Origin: Limisphaera sp026417315
GTDB taxonomy: Bacteria > Verrucomicrobiota > Verrucomicrobiia > Limisphaerales > Limisphaeraceae
Assembly (NCBI RefSeq): GCF_049537125.1
Contig: NZ_JBMVQY010000002.1
Coordinates: 372,001 to 436,000, forward strand
Direction of reading: 5' to 3'
Length of the DNA: 64,000 nucleotides
The notes beneath the pieces were generated by a model. It saw only the letters and a program-made list of their open reading frames with translations. It was not told the DNA's origin and did no database searches. The position numbers and the translations under genes are program-made. Below are positions 17,894 to 25,846 of the stretch, piece by piece. How positions within the stretch are numbered: position 1 is the first letter of the stretch; each line of letters begins with the position of its first letter.

Positions 17894-18514
17894 ATGTACA
17901 AGATCATCGGTGGTGACGGCCGGGAATACGGGCCGGTTTCGGCGGACCAGATTCGGCAATGGGTGCGGGAAAACCGGGCGAATGCCGACACACGTGCCTG
18001 CGCCGAGGGCACGACGGAGTGGCGGCCGCTGCGGGACTTTCCGGAGTTTGCGGATCTGTGGGTGTCCGTGCCTCCGATTGCGGTATCGGCAACGGTGCCC
18101 ACGGCTTCTCGGGGACCGGAGCAAAAGGTGATGGGACCGGCCATTGGGCTGTTGGTGACCGCGGGCCTGGGCGCGGTGACAAACTTCTTCGCCCTGATTT
18201 GGTATCTCATGGGTCAGCCGCTTGGCGAATTGCAGGCGGAGCTCGGCGACGAAGTGGTGGAGAAACTCGTTCAGTTCAGTTCGATGCTGGGGGTGTTCGG
18301 TTCGTTACTGGGACTGGCCATTTCGGCCGTGGTGGCTTATGGAGCCGTCCAGATGCTGAAACTGCGGAGCTACGGCTGGAGCATGGCGGCCAGTATTTTG
18401 GCCCTGATTCCGTGCACTTCGCCGTGTTGTCTCCTCGGATTGCCCATCGGGATCTGGGCCCTGGTGGTATTGAGTCAGCCCGAGGTAAAAGCGGCTCTGA
18501 CCCGCACCGCCTAG
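17894..18514 (+). CDS. GYF-domain (DUF4339) membrane protein
   Basis: 206 residues. The N-terminal 50-60 residues form a GYF_2-type domain, recognised by YKIIGGDGREYGPVSADQIRQWV and TRACAEGTTEWRPLRDFPEF. This domain is common in bacterial membrane proteins and is thought to bind proline-rich peptides. After a linker come about three hydrophobic helices: IGLLVTAGLGAVTNFFALIWYLM, MLGVFGSLLGLAISAVVAYGAV and MAASILALIPCTSPCCLLGLPIGIWALVVL, the last with a CTSPCC cysteine cluster. The next gene starts 12 bp downstream, so both are probably one transcript. The partner is unknown. Confidence 0.85.
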   Translation: MYKIIGGDGREYGPVSADQIRQWVRENRANADTRACAEGTTEWRPLRDFPEFADLWVSVPPIAVSATVPTASRGPEQKVMGPAIGLLVTAGLGAVTNFFALIWYLMGQPLGELQAELGDEVVEKLVQFSSMLGVFGSLLGLAISAVVAYGAVQMLKLRSYGWSMAASILALIPCTSPCCLLGLPIGIWALVVLSQPEVKAALTRTA

Positions 18515-18526
18515 GCGTCGCTGCTG

Positions 18527-18955
18527 ATGCGGGATTGGAGGACTGCCAAGTGGCGATCGCTTCCGGTGGCGGAGCGGGCGCGGGTGGCCATTTTATTGAA
18601 TCAATTGGCGACGCCGGGCCTGGGGTCGTGGCTGATGGGGCATCGCTGGGCCGGGGCCGGGCAGATGGTGCTGGCGTGTGCCGCGGTGGGCCTGGCGGTG
18701 GTGTGGTTTGCGGCGGTGCTTCGGGCAGCTTGGAACAGTTTGGAGGCAGGGGAACCGTTGGATGCTCAGGTGCTGCATTTGGCGTGGCTGCAGCGCGCCG
18801 TGGTTTGGTTTGCCGTGGCATGGGCCTGGGCGGGCGTCACCAGCCTACAGATCTGGTGGGAAGCGAGTCGCGGGCCATCCGGTCCGGTTCCGCAGGCTCC
18901 ACCTCCGGGCCCGGCCGTGCCTCCGCGGCTGCGGGAACCCGGCGAGGGGGCTTGA
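18527..18955 (+). CDS. Small membrane protein of unknown function
   Basis: 142 residues with three hydrophobic stretches (about residues 27-40, 45-67, 85-107) and a Pro/Gly-rich tail after residue 112. The sequence LNQLATPGLGSWLMGHRWAGAGQMVL resembles the helix pair with a Pro-Gly-Leu-Gly turn seen in small TM2/DUF-type membrane proteins. It follows the GYF protein by 12 bp and precedes the pterin dehydratase by 30 bp, in one probable operon. No catalytic feature is visible. Confidence 0.75.
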   Translation: MRDWRTAKWRSLPVAERARVAILLNQLATPGLGSWLMGHRWAGAGQMVLACAAVGLAVVWFAAVLRAAWNSLEAGEPLDAQVLHLAWLQRAVVWFAVAWAWAGVTSLQIWWEASRGPSGPVPQAPPPGPAVPPRLREPGEGA

Positions 18956-18985
18956 AGTTGGTCGGATTCCGGCCAAGTTTCAGCC

Positions 18986-19273
18986 ATGCAGCGTTTGGCT
19001 CCCAAAGCAGTTCGCGAGGCGCTGGCCTCGTTGCCGGGATGGCGTCGGCGCCGCAACGCCCTGGAGCGCACCGTCGAGTGCAAGGACTTCGTGGAGGCCC
19101 TTCGTTTGGTGAACCGGGTGGGGCGGCTGGCCGAGCGTTTGCACCATCACCCGGACATCTGCATTCGATGGAATCGCGTGACGTTCACCCTCACCACGCA
19201 TGATGCGGGCGGGTTGACGGAGAAGGATCTGGAGTTGGCGCGACGCATTCAGCGATTGGCGGGTGCGCTTTGA
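18986..19273 (+). CDS. phhB: Pterin-4-alpha-carbinolamine dehydratase
   Basis: Dehydrates 4a-hydroxytetrahydrobiopterin in pterin recycling; many bacterial homologues are of uncertain role because no aromatic amino-acid hydroxylase is present. The 95-residue protein is of normal length and has the active-site pattern ERLHHHPDI with consecutive histidines, followed by RVTFTLTTHDAGGLTEKD, the strand with Thr-His and Gly-Gly-Leu-Thr. No aromatic hydroxylase gene is in this window. Its last 25 bp overlap, tail to tail, the 3' end of the dihydrouridine synthase gene on the other strand. Confidence 0.93.
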   Translation: MQRLAPKAVREALASLPGWRRRRNALERTVECKDFVEALRLVNRVGRLAERLHHHPDICIRWNRVTFTLTTHDAGGLTEKDLELARRIQRLAGAL

Positions 19274-20406
19274 AGGGAGGGTGCGGGCCGCGCCGACGGT
19301 TCGGGAGGCGGGGTGACGGGTGCAGGGGTCCCTGCGGGCGCCGGGTGGGGTACCAGCTCCAAGGGCTGGTCGTGATCGAGGAACCTGCGGCAGACCTCGA
19401 AAAACTCGGCTCGGGTGTGCACGCGCCGAATCGCATGGAGAAAGTCTGCGGAATCGGTGCCCAATCCTTCGCCGATGAAATTCAGGAAGAGCTTGAGGCG
19501 TTGGGTCTGGAGCCGCTCGGGATAACCCGGCGTGGCGTACGTTTGCCAGAGTTGCTCGATGTATTCCAGCAGGTCACGGCCGGTGGGACGGAACACAGGT
19601 TGCCCGGCCAGGACCTGACGAATCTGAGTGAAAAGCCAGGGATTGCGGATCGCAGCGCGTCCGATCATCAAACCCCGGGCACCCGTGAACCGGAGCACGT
19701 CCAGGGCCTGATGAGCGTCATAGATGTGGCCGTTGGCGAGGACGGGGCAGGGGAGTCGCTCCACGGCACGGCGGATGAGATCGTAACGAACGGGCAACCG
19801 GTATCCCTGGACCACGGTGCGTCCGTGAATGATCACCAAATCGGGTTGATGACGCGCGTACAGGTCGAGGAGCTCGTCGAACAACGCCTCGGTGTCGAAT
19901 CCGATCCGGCTCTTGAGGCTCAGGGGCAGGGGCGTGGCCCGGCGCAGCGTGCCCAGGATGCGATCCAGGAGATCGAGGTGCCGGAGCAGTCCGCCTCCGG
20001 CACACTTGCGGTAGACCACGGGGGCAGGGCAGCCCAGATTGAGTTCGATGGCCGCCACCGGAAGGGAGGCGAGGGCGCGGGCCGTGCGGGCGAGCGCTTC
20101 GGGGTCGTTGCCCATCATTTGCGCAACGACCGGCCGGCCGGTGCAGTTGCTCAGAATCGACCGCACGATGGCTTTTTCCGGGCGGGAGGTGACGTGGACG
20201 CGGGTGTACTCGGTCCAGTACGCATCCGCGCCGTCACGTTGCTGAACGAGCCGCCAGAACGCCGCATCCGTGACGTCCTGCATGGGAGCGAGCGCCAGGA
20301 GGGGATCGGGTCCGGACAGCAACCTGCGAAACGCCTCCCGATGGCCGAAATCGTCGTGCGCTGTCGCGATCTGGGGTTCTGCGGTTGGGTTGCGTTGGGC
20401 GGCCAT
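19249..20406 (-). CDS. dus: tRNA-dihydrouridine synthase
   Basis: FMN-dependent enzyme that reduces specific uridines in the tRNA D loop. The TIM barrel begins PLLALAPMQDVTDAAFWRL (FMN binding) and contains MMGNDPEALARTARAL, ELNLGCPAPVVYRKCAGGGLL with the catalytic Cys in RKCAGG, IHGRTVVQGY and the phosphate site GLMIGRAAIRNPWLF. Length is 385 residues from ATG at 20406; a longer in-frame start would run into the ThiH gene and adds no motif. The C-terminal 30 residues are Pro/Ala-rich. Which uridine it modifies (DusA, B or C type) is not decided here. It lies 61 bp downstream of thiH. Confidence 0.92.
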   Translation of the reverse strand: MAAQRNPTAEPQIATAHDDFGHREAFRRLLSGPDPLLALAPMQDVTDAAFWRLVQQRDGADAYWTEYTRVHVTSRPEKAIVRSILSNCTGRPVVAQMMGNDPEALARTARALASLPVAAIELNLGCPAPVVYRKCAGGGLLRHLDLLDRILGTLRRATPLPLSLKSRIGFDTEALFDELLDLYARHQPDLVIIHGRTVVQGYRLPVRYDLIRRAVERLPCPVLANGHIYDAHQALDVLRFTGARGLMIGRAAIRNPWLFTQIRQVLAGQPVFRPTGRDLLEYIEQLWQTYATPGYPERLQTQRLKLFLNFIGEGLGTDSADFLHAIRRVHTRAEFFEVCRRFLDHDQPLELVPHPAPAGTPAPVTPPPEPSARPAPSLQSAPANR

Positions 20407-20467
20407 GGCGCGTGGGGTAACGAGCGACCGACAGGGGAGCGCGCAGTTGTGAGAGCGGGCCCGGACT

Positions 20468-21670
20468 TCAGCTCCCGCAGAGTGCGGCGTCCCAGTCTTT
20501 CCAAACCGGCTCGTAGCCCAGGCTGGCAATCCGTTGGGCCACCTCTGCGGCCGACCGGGTATCTGCGATGGCGAATTGTTCGGTGGCGGCGGTTGGGTGC
20601 TCCGGAGGCGGGGCGGCCCATTCGCTGGCGCCCGCGTCCACGATGCGGCCCCGCACGGTTTGGTGAAGATGATCCCGTCCGGCCCCGGTGTAGCCGCCGG
20701 GCTCGGTGTGGCTGCCGGCGCTCATCAGCGTGATGCCCAACGGAATCAGGCCGTCCCGCAACCTGGGCGACTCCCGGGTGGACAGCACCAGGCCCACATC
20801 CGGGAACATCAAACGAAAGGCGCAGACCAGCTGGACCAGCTCCCGGTCCGTCATGTGCACGAGTGGTTGGAATTCGCCGGCGCACGGGCGCAACCGCGGG
20901 AGGGAGATGGTCAGAAACGCCTTCCAACAATTGCGCAACAGGTAGGAGGCGTGGGCGGCCACTGCCAGGGCCTCATAGCGCCAGTCGGCCAAACCGTACA
21001 GGGCGCCGATGCCGAGGCGACGGAACCCCGCAGCATAGGCCCGTTCCGGCGTCTCGAGGCGCCAGTTGAAGTCCCGTTTGGGGCCGGAAACGTGCATTTC
21101 CGCGTACACGGCGCGGTCATAGGTCTCCTGATAAACGACCAGACCTTCCGCGCCGGCCGCCACCAGCGGACGATAGTCTTCGACAGACAACGGTCCGACT
21201 TCCAGCGACACGGCCGGCACCTCGGCATGGACGGCAGCCACGCAGTCCCGCAGGTAGGCCACGGGAACAAATTTGGGATGTTCGCCCGCCACCAGAAGCA
21301 GGTTGCGGAAACCCTGCGCCTTGAGGGCGCGGGCTTCTTGCAACACCTCCTCCAGGGTCAGGGTCACCCGCAAGATGGGGTTGTTCCGGGAAAACCCGCA
21401 GTACCGGCAAACGTTGATGCACTCGTTGGACAAATAAAGAGGGGCAAAAAGGCGGATGACCCGGCCAAACCGCTGGACGGTCAGTGCGTGCGAGCGCCGG
21501 GCCATGAGCTCGAGAAACTCGGCGGCCGCAGGGGACAGAAGATGCGCAAAATCCGCCAGGGTCAGCGTGCTGCGGTCGAGGCTTTCCCGCACCGCAGCGC
21601 GCGATGCGGTCCGGGCCCGCTCCAACAGGGAGCGCAGCGGCAAACGTTCGAATTCGGCAACGAAGCTCAC
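20468..21670 (-). CDS. thiH: 2-iminoacetate synthase ThiH
   Basis: Radical SAM tyrosine lyase that supplies dehydroglycine (2-iminoacetate) for the thiazole moiety of thiamine. The cluster motif is CINVCRYC (Cys84, 88, 91), preceded by FAPLYLSNE, both typical of ThiH. Further landmarks are LLLVAGEHPKFVPVAYL, EVGPLSVEDY, the ETYDRAVYAEMHVSGPKRDF substrate segment, and the C-terminal LMSAGSHTEPGGYTG. Length (400) is slightly above the average of 370-380. No other thiamine gene is in the window, so the rest of the pathway must be elsewhere. Confidence 0.95.
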   Translation of the reverse strand: MSFVAEFERLPLRSLLERARTASRAAVRESLDRSTLTLADFAHLLSPAAAEFLELMARRSHALTVQRFGRVIRLFAPLYLSNECINVCRYCGFSRNNPILRVTLTLEEVLQEARALKAQGFRNLLLVAGEHPKFVPVAYLRDCVAAVHAEVPAVSLEVGPLSVEDYRPLVAAGAEGLVVYQETYDRAVYAEMHVSGPKRDFNWRLETPERAYAAGFRRLGIGALYGLADWRYEALAVAAHASYLLRNCWKAFLTISLPRLRPCAGEFQPLVHMTDRELVQLVCAFRLMFPDVGLVLSTRESPRLRDGLIPLGITLMSAGSHTEPGGYTGAGRDHLHQTVRGRIVDAGASEWAAPPPEHPTAATEQFAIADTRSAAEVAQRIASLGYEPVWKDWDAALCGS

Positions 21671-22130
21671 AACGGAAACGTATCAAAGGCCCGGTCGTTG
21701 TCGAGTGACCGCCCGTGGGGATGGCCCGGGCGCTGACCGGGCCGACGGCAGGCGTGGGCTCGGCTCGCCCTCCGCGATGCAGAAGAGGGAAAAGCGGACT
21801 ACCCCGGCTCAAGGCGCAGGCAGCCTCCAAAGCGGCCGGGCGCGGGAGGCGGTGAAAGTCCGGGGCAGGGGACGATCTCCGCGCGTCGGCGGTGCGGCGG
21901 GCTCCCCGACCTTGGCGCGTGCGTCTCTCGGGATCATCGATGGCAACGGCACACGGGGGCCCGGTTGAAAATGAAAATGGAGAGGCCAGAGCGCTCCACT
22001 GGGTTCCATGTTCGAGGAATCCGCCCCCGGATCTTCCCGGCCACGTTCATTTCGGACCCATTTGACAAGTGCGGGTTATGCGGCAAAGTTCCCGTCGCGC
22101 GTTGCAACCAGCGAAAAACGGAGGACGACC
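21671..22130. other. Divergent intergenic region between thiH and redoxin gene
   Basis: 460 bp. A TTGACA hexamer lies at 22062-22067, but no good -10 hexamer follows at the right distance. A GAGGACGACC ribosome-binding site is seen at 22121-22130, before the redoxin ATG. Around 21840-21870 the sequence GGTGAAAGTCC appears without the rest of a known riboswitch or RNase P RNA. Confidence 0.4.
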
Positions 22131-22730
22131 ATGAAACGAGCATTGGCCGCATTGTTGATCGGTACCGTAACGACCGTGGCCTGGGGCGCGGCTGAAGTGG
22201 GCAAGCCGGCGCCCGATTTCACCGCCACGGACATCACGGGCAAGACCCATCGTCTGTCGGATTACAAGGGCAAGATCGTTGTGCTGGAGTCGTATAATTA
22301 CGACTGCCCCTTCGTCGCCAACCATTACAAGACCAAGGCGATGCAGGAGCTGCAGGCCGAGCTGACGGGCAAAGGCGTGGTATGGTTGCTGGTCAACTCC
22401 GTGCACCCGGGGCACTCGAATTATCGGACGCCGGAAGCCGCCAAGAAAGAATGGGAGGAATTGGGGATCAAAGCGACGGCCTGGATCCACGACAGTTCCG
22501 GCGCAGTGGGGAAAGCCTACGGCATGCGCACCACGCCGCACATGTTCGTCATCGACAAGGACGGGGTACTGGTCTATCAGGGCGCCATTGACGATCGGGC
22601 GTCCTCCAGCGGAGATCCTCGGAAGGCGCGCAACTACGTGCGGGAAGTCGTCAACAAACTGCTGGCGGGCGAAAAGCCCGAGGTGACCCAGACCAAGCCC
22701 TACGGTTGCAGCGTCAAGTACGCGGACTGA
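22131..22730 (+). CDS. Secreted redoxin-domain protein (thioredoxin-like, AhpC/TSA family)
   Basis: 199 residues. Signal peptide MKRALAALLIGTVTTVAWGAA with likely cleavage after WGA or GAA, so the protein is periplasmic or extracellular. The fold matches the AhpC/TSA-redoxin family (VGKPAPDFTATDITGKTHRLSDYKGKIVVLE). In place of the usual Cys-x2-Cys there is a single cysteine (YDCPFVANHY), the form seen in many marine and planctomycete/verrucomicrobial redoxins; a second Cys lies near the C-terminus (YGCSVKYAD). It may therefore be a one-cysteine peroxidase or a resolving-Cys variant. A clear terminator follows at 22768-22800. Confidence 0.88.
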   Translation: MKRALAALLIGTVTTVAWGAAEVGKPAPDFTATDITGKTHRLSDYKGKIVVLESYNYDCPFVANHYKTKAMQELQAELTGKGVVWLLVNSVHPGHSNYRTPEAAKKEWEELGIKATAWIHDSSGAVGKAYGMRTTPHMFVIDKDGVLVYQGAIDDRASSSGDPRKARNYVREVVNKLLAGEKPEVTQTKPYGCSVKYAD

Positions 22731-22767
22731 TCGTCTGCGTCTTCCCAACGTTCGCTTTCTTGGGTTG

Positions 22768-22800
22768 GCCGGCTGCGGTTTGACCGGGCCGGCTTTTTTT
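22768..22800 (+). terminator. Rho-independent terminator after redoxin gene
   Basis: The stem GCCGGC (22768-22773) pairs with GCCGGC (22788-22793), with a possible inner GGT/ACC extension, and is followed immediately by seven T residues (22794-22800). It lies 37 bp after the stop codon. Confidence 0.85.
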
Positions 22801-23127
22801 GTTCCCGGTCCCGTTGGGGTTGTGGCGGGCCTTCTCGGGTGCCCGCCCCGGGCACCCTCGACACAGCCGCGCCCAGGGGCTCCGGGGCAACCCGGCGTCA
22901 ACCGCGCGCGCCTCCGCTTCTGCGCCCGGCTTGCAAGGCGGGCCGCGCGGATCGAGCTGTCGTGGCGTTCGGGGTTCGGCTCAAGCGTCCCGGCTGAAGG
23001 GCCGAGGCAGAGGCAGGGGGATGACCAGACTGCCGTGTCCGGCTCCGACCGCCGATGAATCGACGGCCCCGGGCGCCGGGTTCCGCCATTGCCGGCCTGC
23101 CGACCCCCGCCCAGACTGTCGGTGCTT
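22801..23127. other. Intergenic region before bioD
   Basis: 327 bp. No gene or regulatory site recognised. Confidence 0.4.
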
Positions 23128-23817
23128 ATGTGGCTGTACATCACGGGGACGGACACCGGGGTGGGGAAAACGGTCCTGGCCACGGCGTGGGTTCGTCATT
23201 TGCGTGGGACTGGTCTGCGCGTGATTGGCTTGAAGCCGGTCTGCTCCGGGGGGCGTACGGATGCCCGGCGCCTCTGGGAGGCCTCGGGCAGGGCATTGCC
23301 GCTGGACCGTGTGAACCCGTGGTGGTATCGCGCGGCGGTCGCGCCGGTGGTGGCTGCGCGGCGCCTCGGACAGTCGCTGCAGCGAGAGCAGGTTGTGGAG
23401 CATGTGCGGCAGGTCGCGCAGGGCTTCGAAGTGGTGGTGGTCGAGGGCGCCGGGGGCTGGCTGAGCCCGATTGGGGAGGACTTCGACAATCGAGACCTGC
23501 TGCGCGCCCTCGGGGCGGTGCCCGTGGTCGTGGCGCCGAACCGGTTGGGGGTGGTGAATCAGGTACGGCTGGTCTGGGAGGCTTTGGGGTCCCGGTGGAC
23601 GCAAAAAGCCGTGGGCGTGTTGATGGACCCCGCAAAGCCGCATCCATTGACCCGGCTCAATCGGGAGCTGTTGGCAGCGTATCTGGAGCCGGCGAGGCTG
23701 ATCCGATTCCCCTGGCTGCCGGAGGCGATGGTGGCAGGGGAGACTCCTCTTTCGCGTCGCGCCCGGGCCGCGTTGGATGCGTTGGGGCGGCAGGTGGGGA
23801 TTCGCTCGGCCCGTTGA
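23128..23817 (+). CDS. bioD: ATP-dependent dethiobiotin synthetase BioD
   Basis: Closes the ureido ring of dethiobiotin from 7,8-diaminononanoate, carbon dioxide and ATP, the penultimate step of biotin synthesis. The P-loop is ITGTDTGVGKTV at residues 5-16, with the BioD-specific GTDTGVGKT. Also present are GLKPVCSGG, the strand EVVVVEGAGGWLSPI and VPVVVAPNRLGVVNQV. The ATG at 23128 gives a normal length of 229; an upstream ATG 13 codons earlier is rejected because the P-loop should be near the N-terminus. No other biotin gene is in the window. Confidence 0.94.
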   Translation: MWLYITGTDTGVGKTVLATAWVRHLRGTGLRVIGLKPVCSGGRTDARRLWEASGRALPLDRVNPWWYRAAVAPVVAARRLGQSLQREQVVEHVRQVAQGFEVVVVEGAGGWLSPIGEDFDNRDLLRALGAVPVVVAPNRLGVVNQVRLVWEALGSRWTQKAVGVLMDPAKPHPLTRLNRELLAAYLEPARLIRFPWLPEAMVAGETPLSRRARAALDALGRQVGIRSAR

Positions 23818-23978
23818 AGGGCCGGGATGGAATCCGGGGTGGAGACGGCATCGGGCGGCATGGACAGGAATTCTCGCGGCATGCCCTCCCCGGGGGAGCC
23901 GTTTTCGAAGTGTCGCGGCAAGCGGGGGAAGGCCGTGGGCATCGCGACCTTTCCCCGGCTTGACAGGGTTCAGTTTTG

Positions 23979-23996
23979 ACTTACCGTTCGGTCAGT
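23979..23996. promoter_or_regulatory. Operator-like palindrome before the TetR regulator
   Basis: The sequence ACTTACCGTTCGGTCAGT is an 18-bp dyad: the eight-base arms ACTTACCG and CGGTCAGT flank a central TT, with a mismatch at one of eight positions. It ends 6 bp before the ATG at 24003 and includes a TTGACT -35-like hexamer just to its left (23976). Location and symmetry fit an operator for the adjacent TetR protein, which would then repress its own operon. The binding is inferred. Confidence 0.7.
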
Positions 23997-24002
23997 TTTT
24001 CG

Positions 24003-24713
24003 ATGGCACGGGTAGGTGGTGTTGCCGAACGGACCCGTCAGCGCATTCTGCGCGCGGGCCTGCGGTGTTTCGCCGAGCGCGGTTACGCGGCCACGGCGAT
24101 GCAGGATATTGCCCGGGCGGCGCGGGTCTCGAAACCGGCGCTCTATTATCACTTCCGGGACAAGGCGGATCTGTTTCGTGCGCTGGTGACCGAGGCCCAC
24201 GAGGCCCGGCACCGCCGCCTGGCCGCGGCGCTGCAGTCCGGTCACGACATCCGGTCCCGGCTGGTGGCGGTGATGCAGACCATGTTCGAGTCGTTTTGCG
24301 AGGATCGGGAGCTCTATCAGTTGGCGGTGGCCACCATGTTTGCCCCGGCGGGGGATGCGCCGCGCGGGTTCGATTGCCGGCCGCTTTGTCAACGAAACTT
24401 CGAGCTGGTGCGCAACGCCATGCAGGCGGCCCGGGAGGCGGGTGAACTGAGTCGCCACTACACCAGCGAAGAATTGGCCCAGGCCTTTTATGGTTTGGCC
24501 CATCACTGCCTGGCCGCCTCGCTGATCTTTCCCGGGTGCCGTCCGGATCGGCGGATGGCGGAGCGGCTGGTCCAGTTGTTTCTGCAGGGCGCTGCGGCCG
24601 TGCCGGGTCCGCCGGGGCAGCAAGCTGCATCGAACGGGCGCGGAGGCGGCGTGCGGCCGGCAGGTTCGGACCGCCGGGCCAAGCGTTCCCGCCCGGAGGT
24701 GGGCAGAGCATGA
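24003..24713 (+). CDS. TetR/AcrR family transcriptional regulator
   Basis: 236-residue one-component regulator, probable repressor of the RND pump genes that follow. The N-terminal DNA-binding domain is clear: RTRQRILRAGLRCFAERGYAATAMQDIARAARVSKPALYYHFRDKADLF, with recognition helix in VSKPALYYHF. The C-terminal ligand domain is Ala/Leu helical, and the last 30 residues are disordered-looking. ATG 24003 is preferred over a TTG nine codons upstream, which would place the operator-like palindrome within the coding region. Its stop overlaps the adaptor ATG by 4 bp. Confidence 0.92.
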   Translation: MARVGGVAERTRQRILRAGLRCFAERGYAATAMQDIARAARVSKPALYYHFRDKADLFRALVTEAHEARHRRLAAALQSGHDIRSRLVAVMQTMFESFCEDRELYQLAVATMFAPAGDAPRGFDCRPLCQRNFELVRNAMQAAREAGELSRHYTSEELAQAFYGLAHHCLAASLIFPGCRPDRRMAERLVQLFLQGAAAVPGPPGQQAASNGRGGGVRPAGSDRRAKRSRPEVGRA

Positions 24714-25834
24714 AAAAGCAAATCGGGATTGCCTTGGGGATTTGGTTGGTCATGGCGGCCGGGCTGGCCGGTCTGAAGGTCTGGCAGATTCGGACCATGA
24801 TCGCGCACGCGCAGGCGCAGCCGCCGCCTGCGGAATACGTTTCGGTATTTGTCGTGCGCCAGGAATCCTGGCCGCGGCTGTTGACGGCGGTGGGCTCGGT
24901 CACGCCGGTGCGCGGGGTGAAGGTCACGGCGGAACTGCCCGGGGTGGTCCGTGAGATCGCGTTCGAACCCGGCACGGAAGTTGAAGCGGGGGCGTTGTTG
25001 GTGCGATTGGACACGACCACGGAGGAAGCGGAACTGCGAGAAGCGGAGGCGCGGGTGGATCTGGCGCGACTGAACGTGCAACGGTTGCGCGCCCTGCGGG
25101 AGTCGCAGACGGTCTCGCAAGCCGAACTGGACGAAGCGGAGGCGGCCCTCAAGCAGGCCGAGGCACGGGCGGAGGCCATCCGGTCCACCATTGCCAAGAA
25201 AACCCTCCGGGCCCCCTTCGCCGGGCTGCTTGGAATCCGCGAGGTGCATCTGGGCCAGTACCTTCAGGCCGGCCAGCCGGTGGTCTCCCTGCAGGCGCTG
25301 GATCCGGTGCACATCGAATTCGCCCTGCCGCAGCAAACCCTGGGGCAACTGCGACCCGGCCTGGAGGTGGAGGTTACCAGTGACGCGTACCCGGACCGGG
25401 TGTTCCGCGCCACGCTGACCGCGATGGATCCGGAGGTGGACACGGCCACGCGCACCGTGCGCGTGCAGGCCACCGTGGCCAACAAGGACCGGGCACTGCG
25501 TCCGGGGATGTATGTGCGCGCGGCAGTGGTTCTGCCGGAGGCCGATCTCGTCACGATGATCCCTTCCACTGCGGTGCTGAGTGCACCGTACGGGGATTCG
25601 GTGTTCGTCGTGGAGCCGGCGACGAACGGTCTCTCCGGCGGGTTCCTCGTCCGACAGCAATTCATCAAGCTGGGCCGGCGCAGGGGGGACTTTGTGAGCG
25701 TGACCGCGGGGGTGCAGCCCGGACAACAGGTGGTCAGCGCGGGCGTATTCAAACTGCGCAACGGGATGCGGGTGAGCGTGACCGACCTGCCCACACCCGA
25801 GCCGCAGTTGGAACCGCGACCGCCCGAGGGCTGA
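24710..25834 (+). CDS. RND efflux periplasmic adaptor (membrane fusion protein)
   Basis: 374-residue HlyD/AcrA-type adaptor linking an RND pump to an outer-membrane channel. The N-terminus MKKQIGIALGIWLVMAAGLAGLK is a membrane anchor or signal. The barrel-sandwich hybrid is split around a coiled-coil hairpin: GVVREIAFEPGTEVEAGALLVRLDT, then EAELREAEARVDLARLNVQRLR and QAELDEAEAALKQAEARAEAI, then KKTLRAPFAGLLGIREVHLGQYL. A beta-barrel domain (VHIEFALPQQTL, VEVTSDAYPDRVF) and a C-terminal MP domain follow. It is coupled to the TetR gene by a 4-bp overlap and to the pump by a 12-bp gap. Confidence 0.94.
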   Translation: MKKQIGIALGIWLVMAAGLAGLKVWQIRTMIAHAQAQPPPAEYVSVFVVRQESWPRLLTAVGSVTPVRGVKVTAELPGVVREIAFEPGTEVEAGALLVRLDTTTEEAELREAEARVDLARLNVQRLRALRESQTVSQAELDEAEAALKQAEARAEAIRSTIAKKTLRAPFAGLLGIREVHLGQYLQAGQPVVSLQALDPVHIEFALPQQTLGQLRPGLEVEVTSDAYPDRVFRATLTAMDPEVDTATRTVRVQATVANKDRALRPGMYVRAAVVLPEADLVTMIPSTAVLSAPYGDSVFVVEPATNGLSGGFLVRQQFIKLGRRRGDFVSVTAGVQPGQQVVSAGVFKLRNGMRVSVTDLPTPEPQLEPRPPEG

Positions 25835-25846
25835 GGGGGGAAACCG

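Noticed and set aside
20407..20529. Longer start for the dihydrouridine synthase, 41 codons upstream
   Set aside because: It would overlap the thiH coding region and adds no family motif; ATG 20406 gives standard length.
21788..21880. Cobalamin riboswitch or RNase P RNA, suggested by GGGAA and GGTGAAAGTCC
   Set aside because: The other conserved blocks (CACTGT for the riboswitch; the remaining P-RNA core) are missing and the length and neighbours do not fit.
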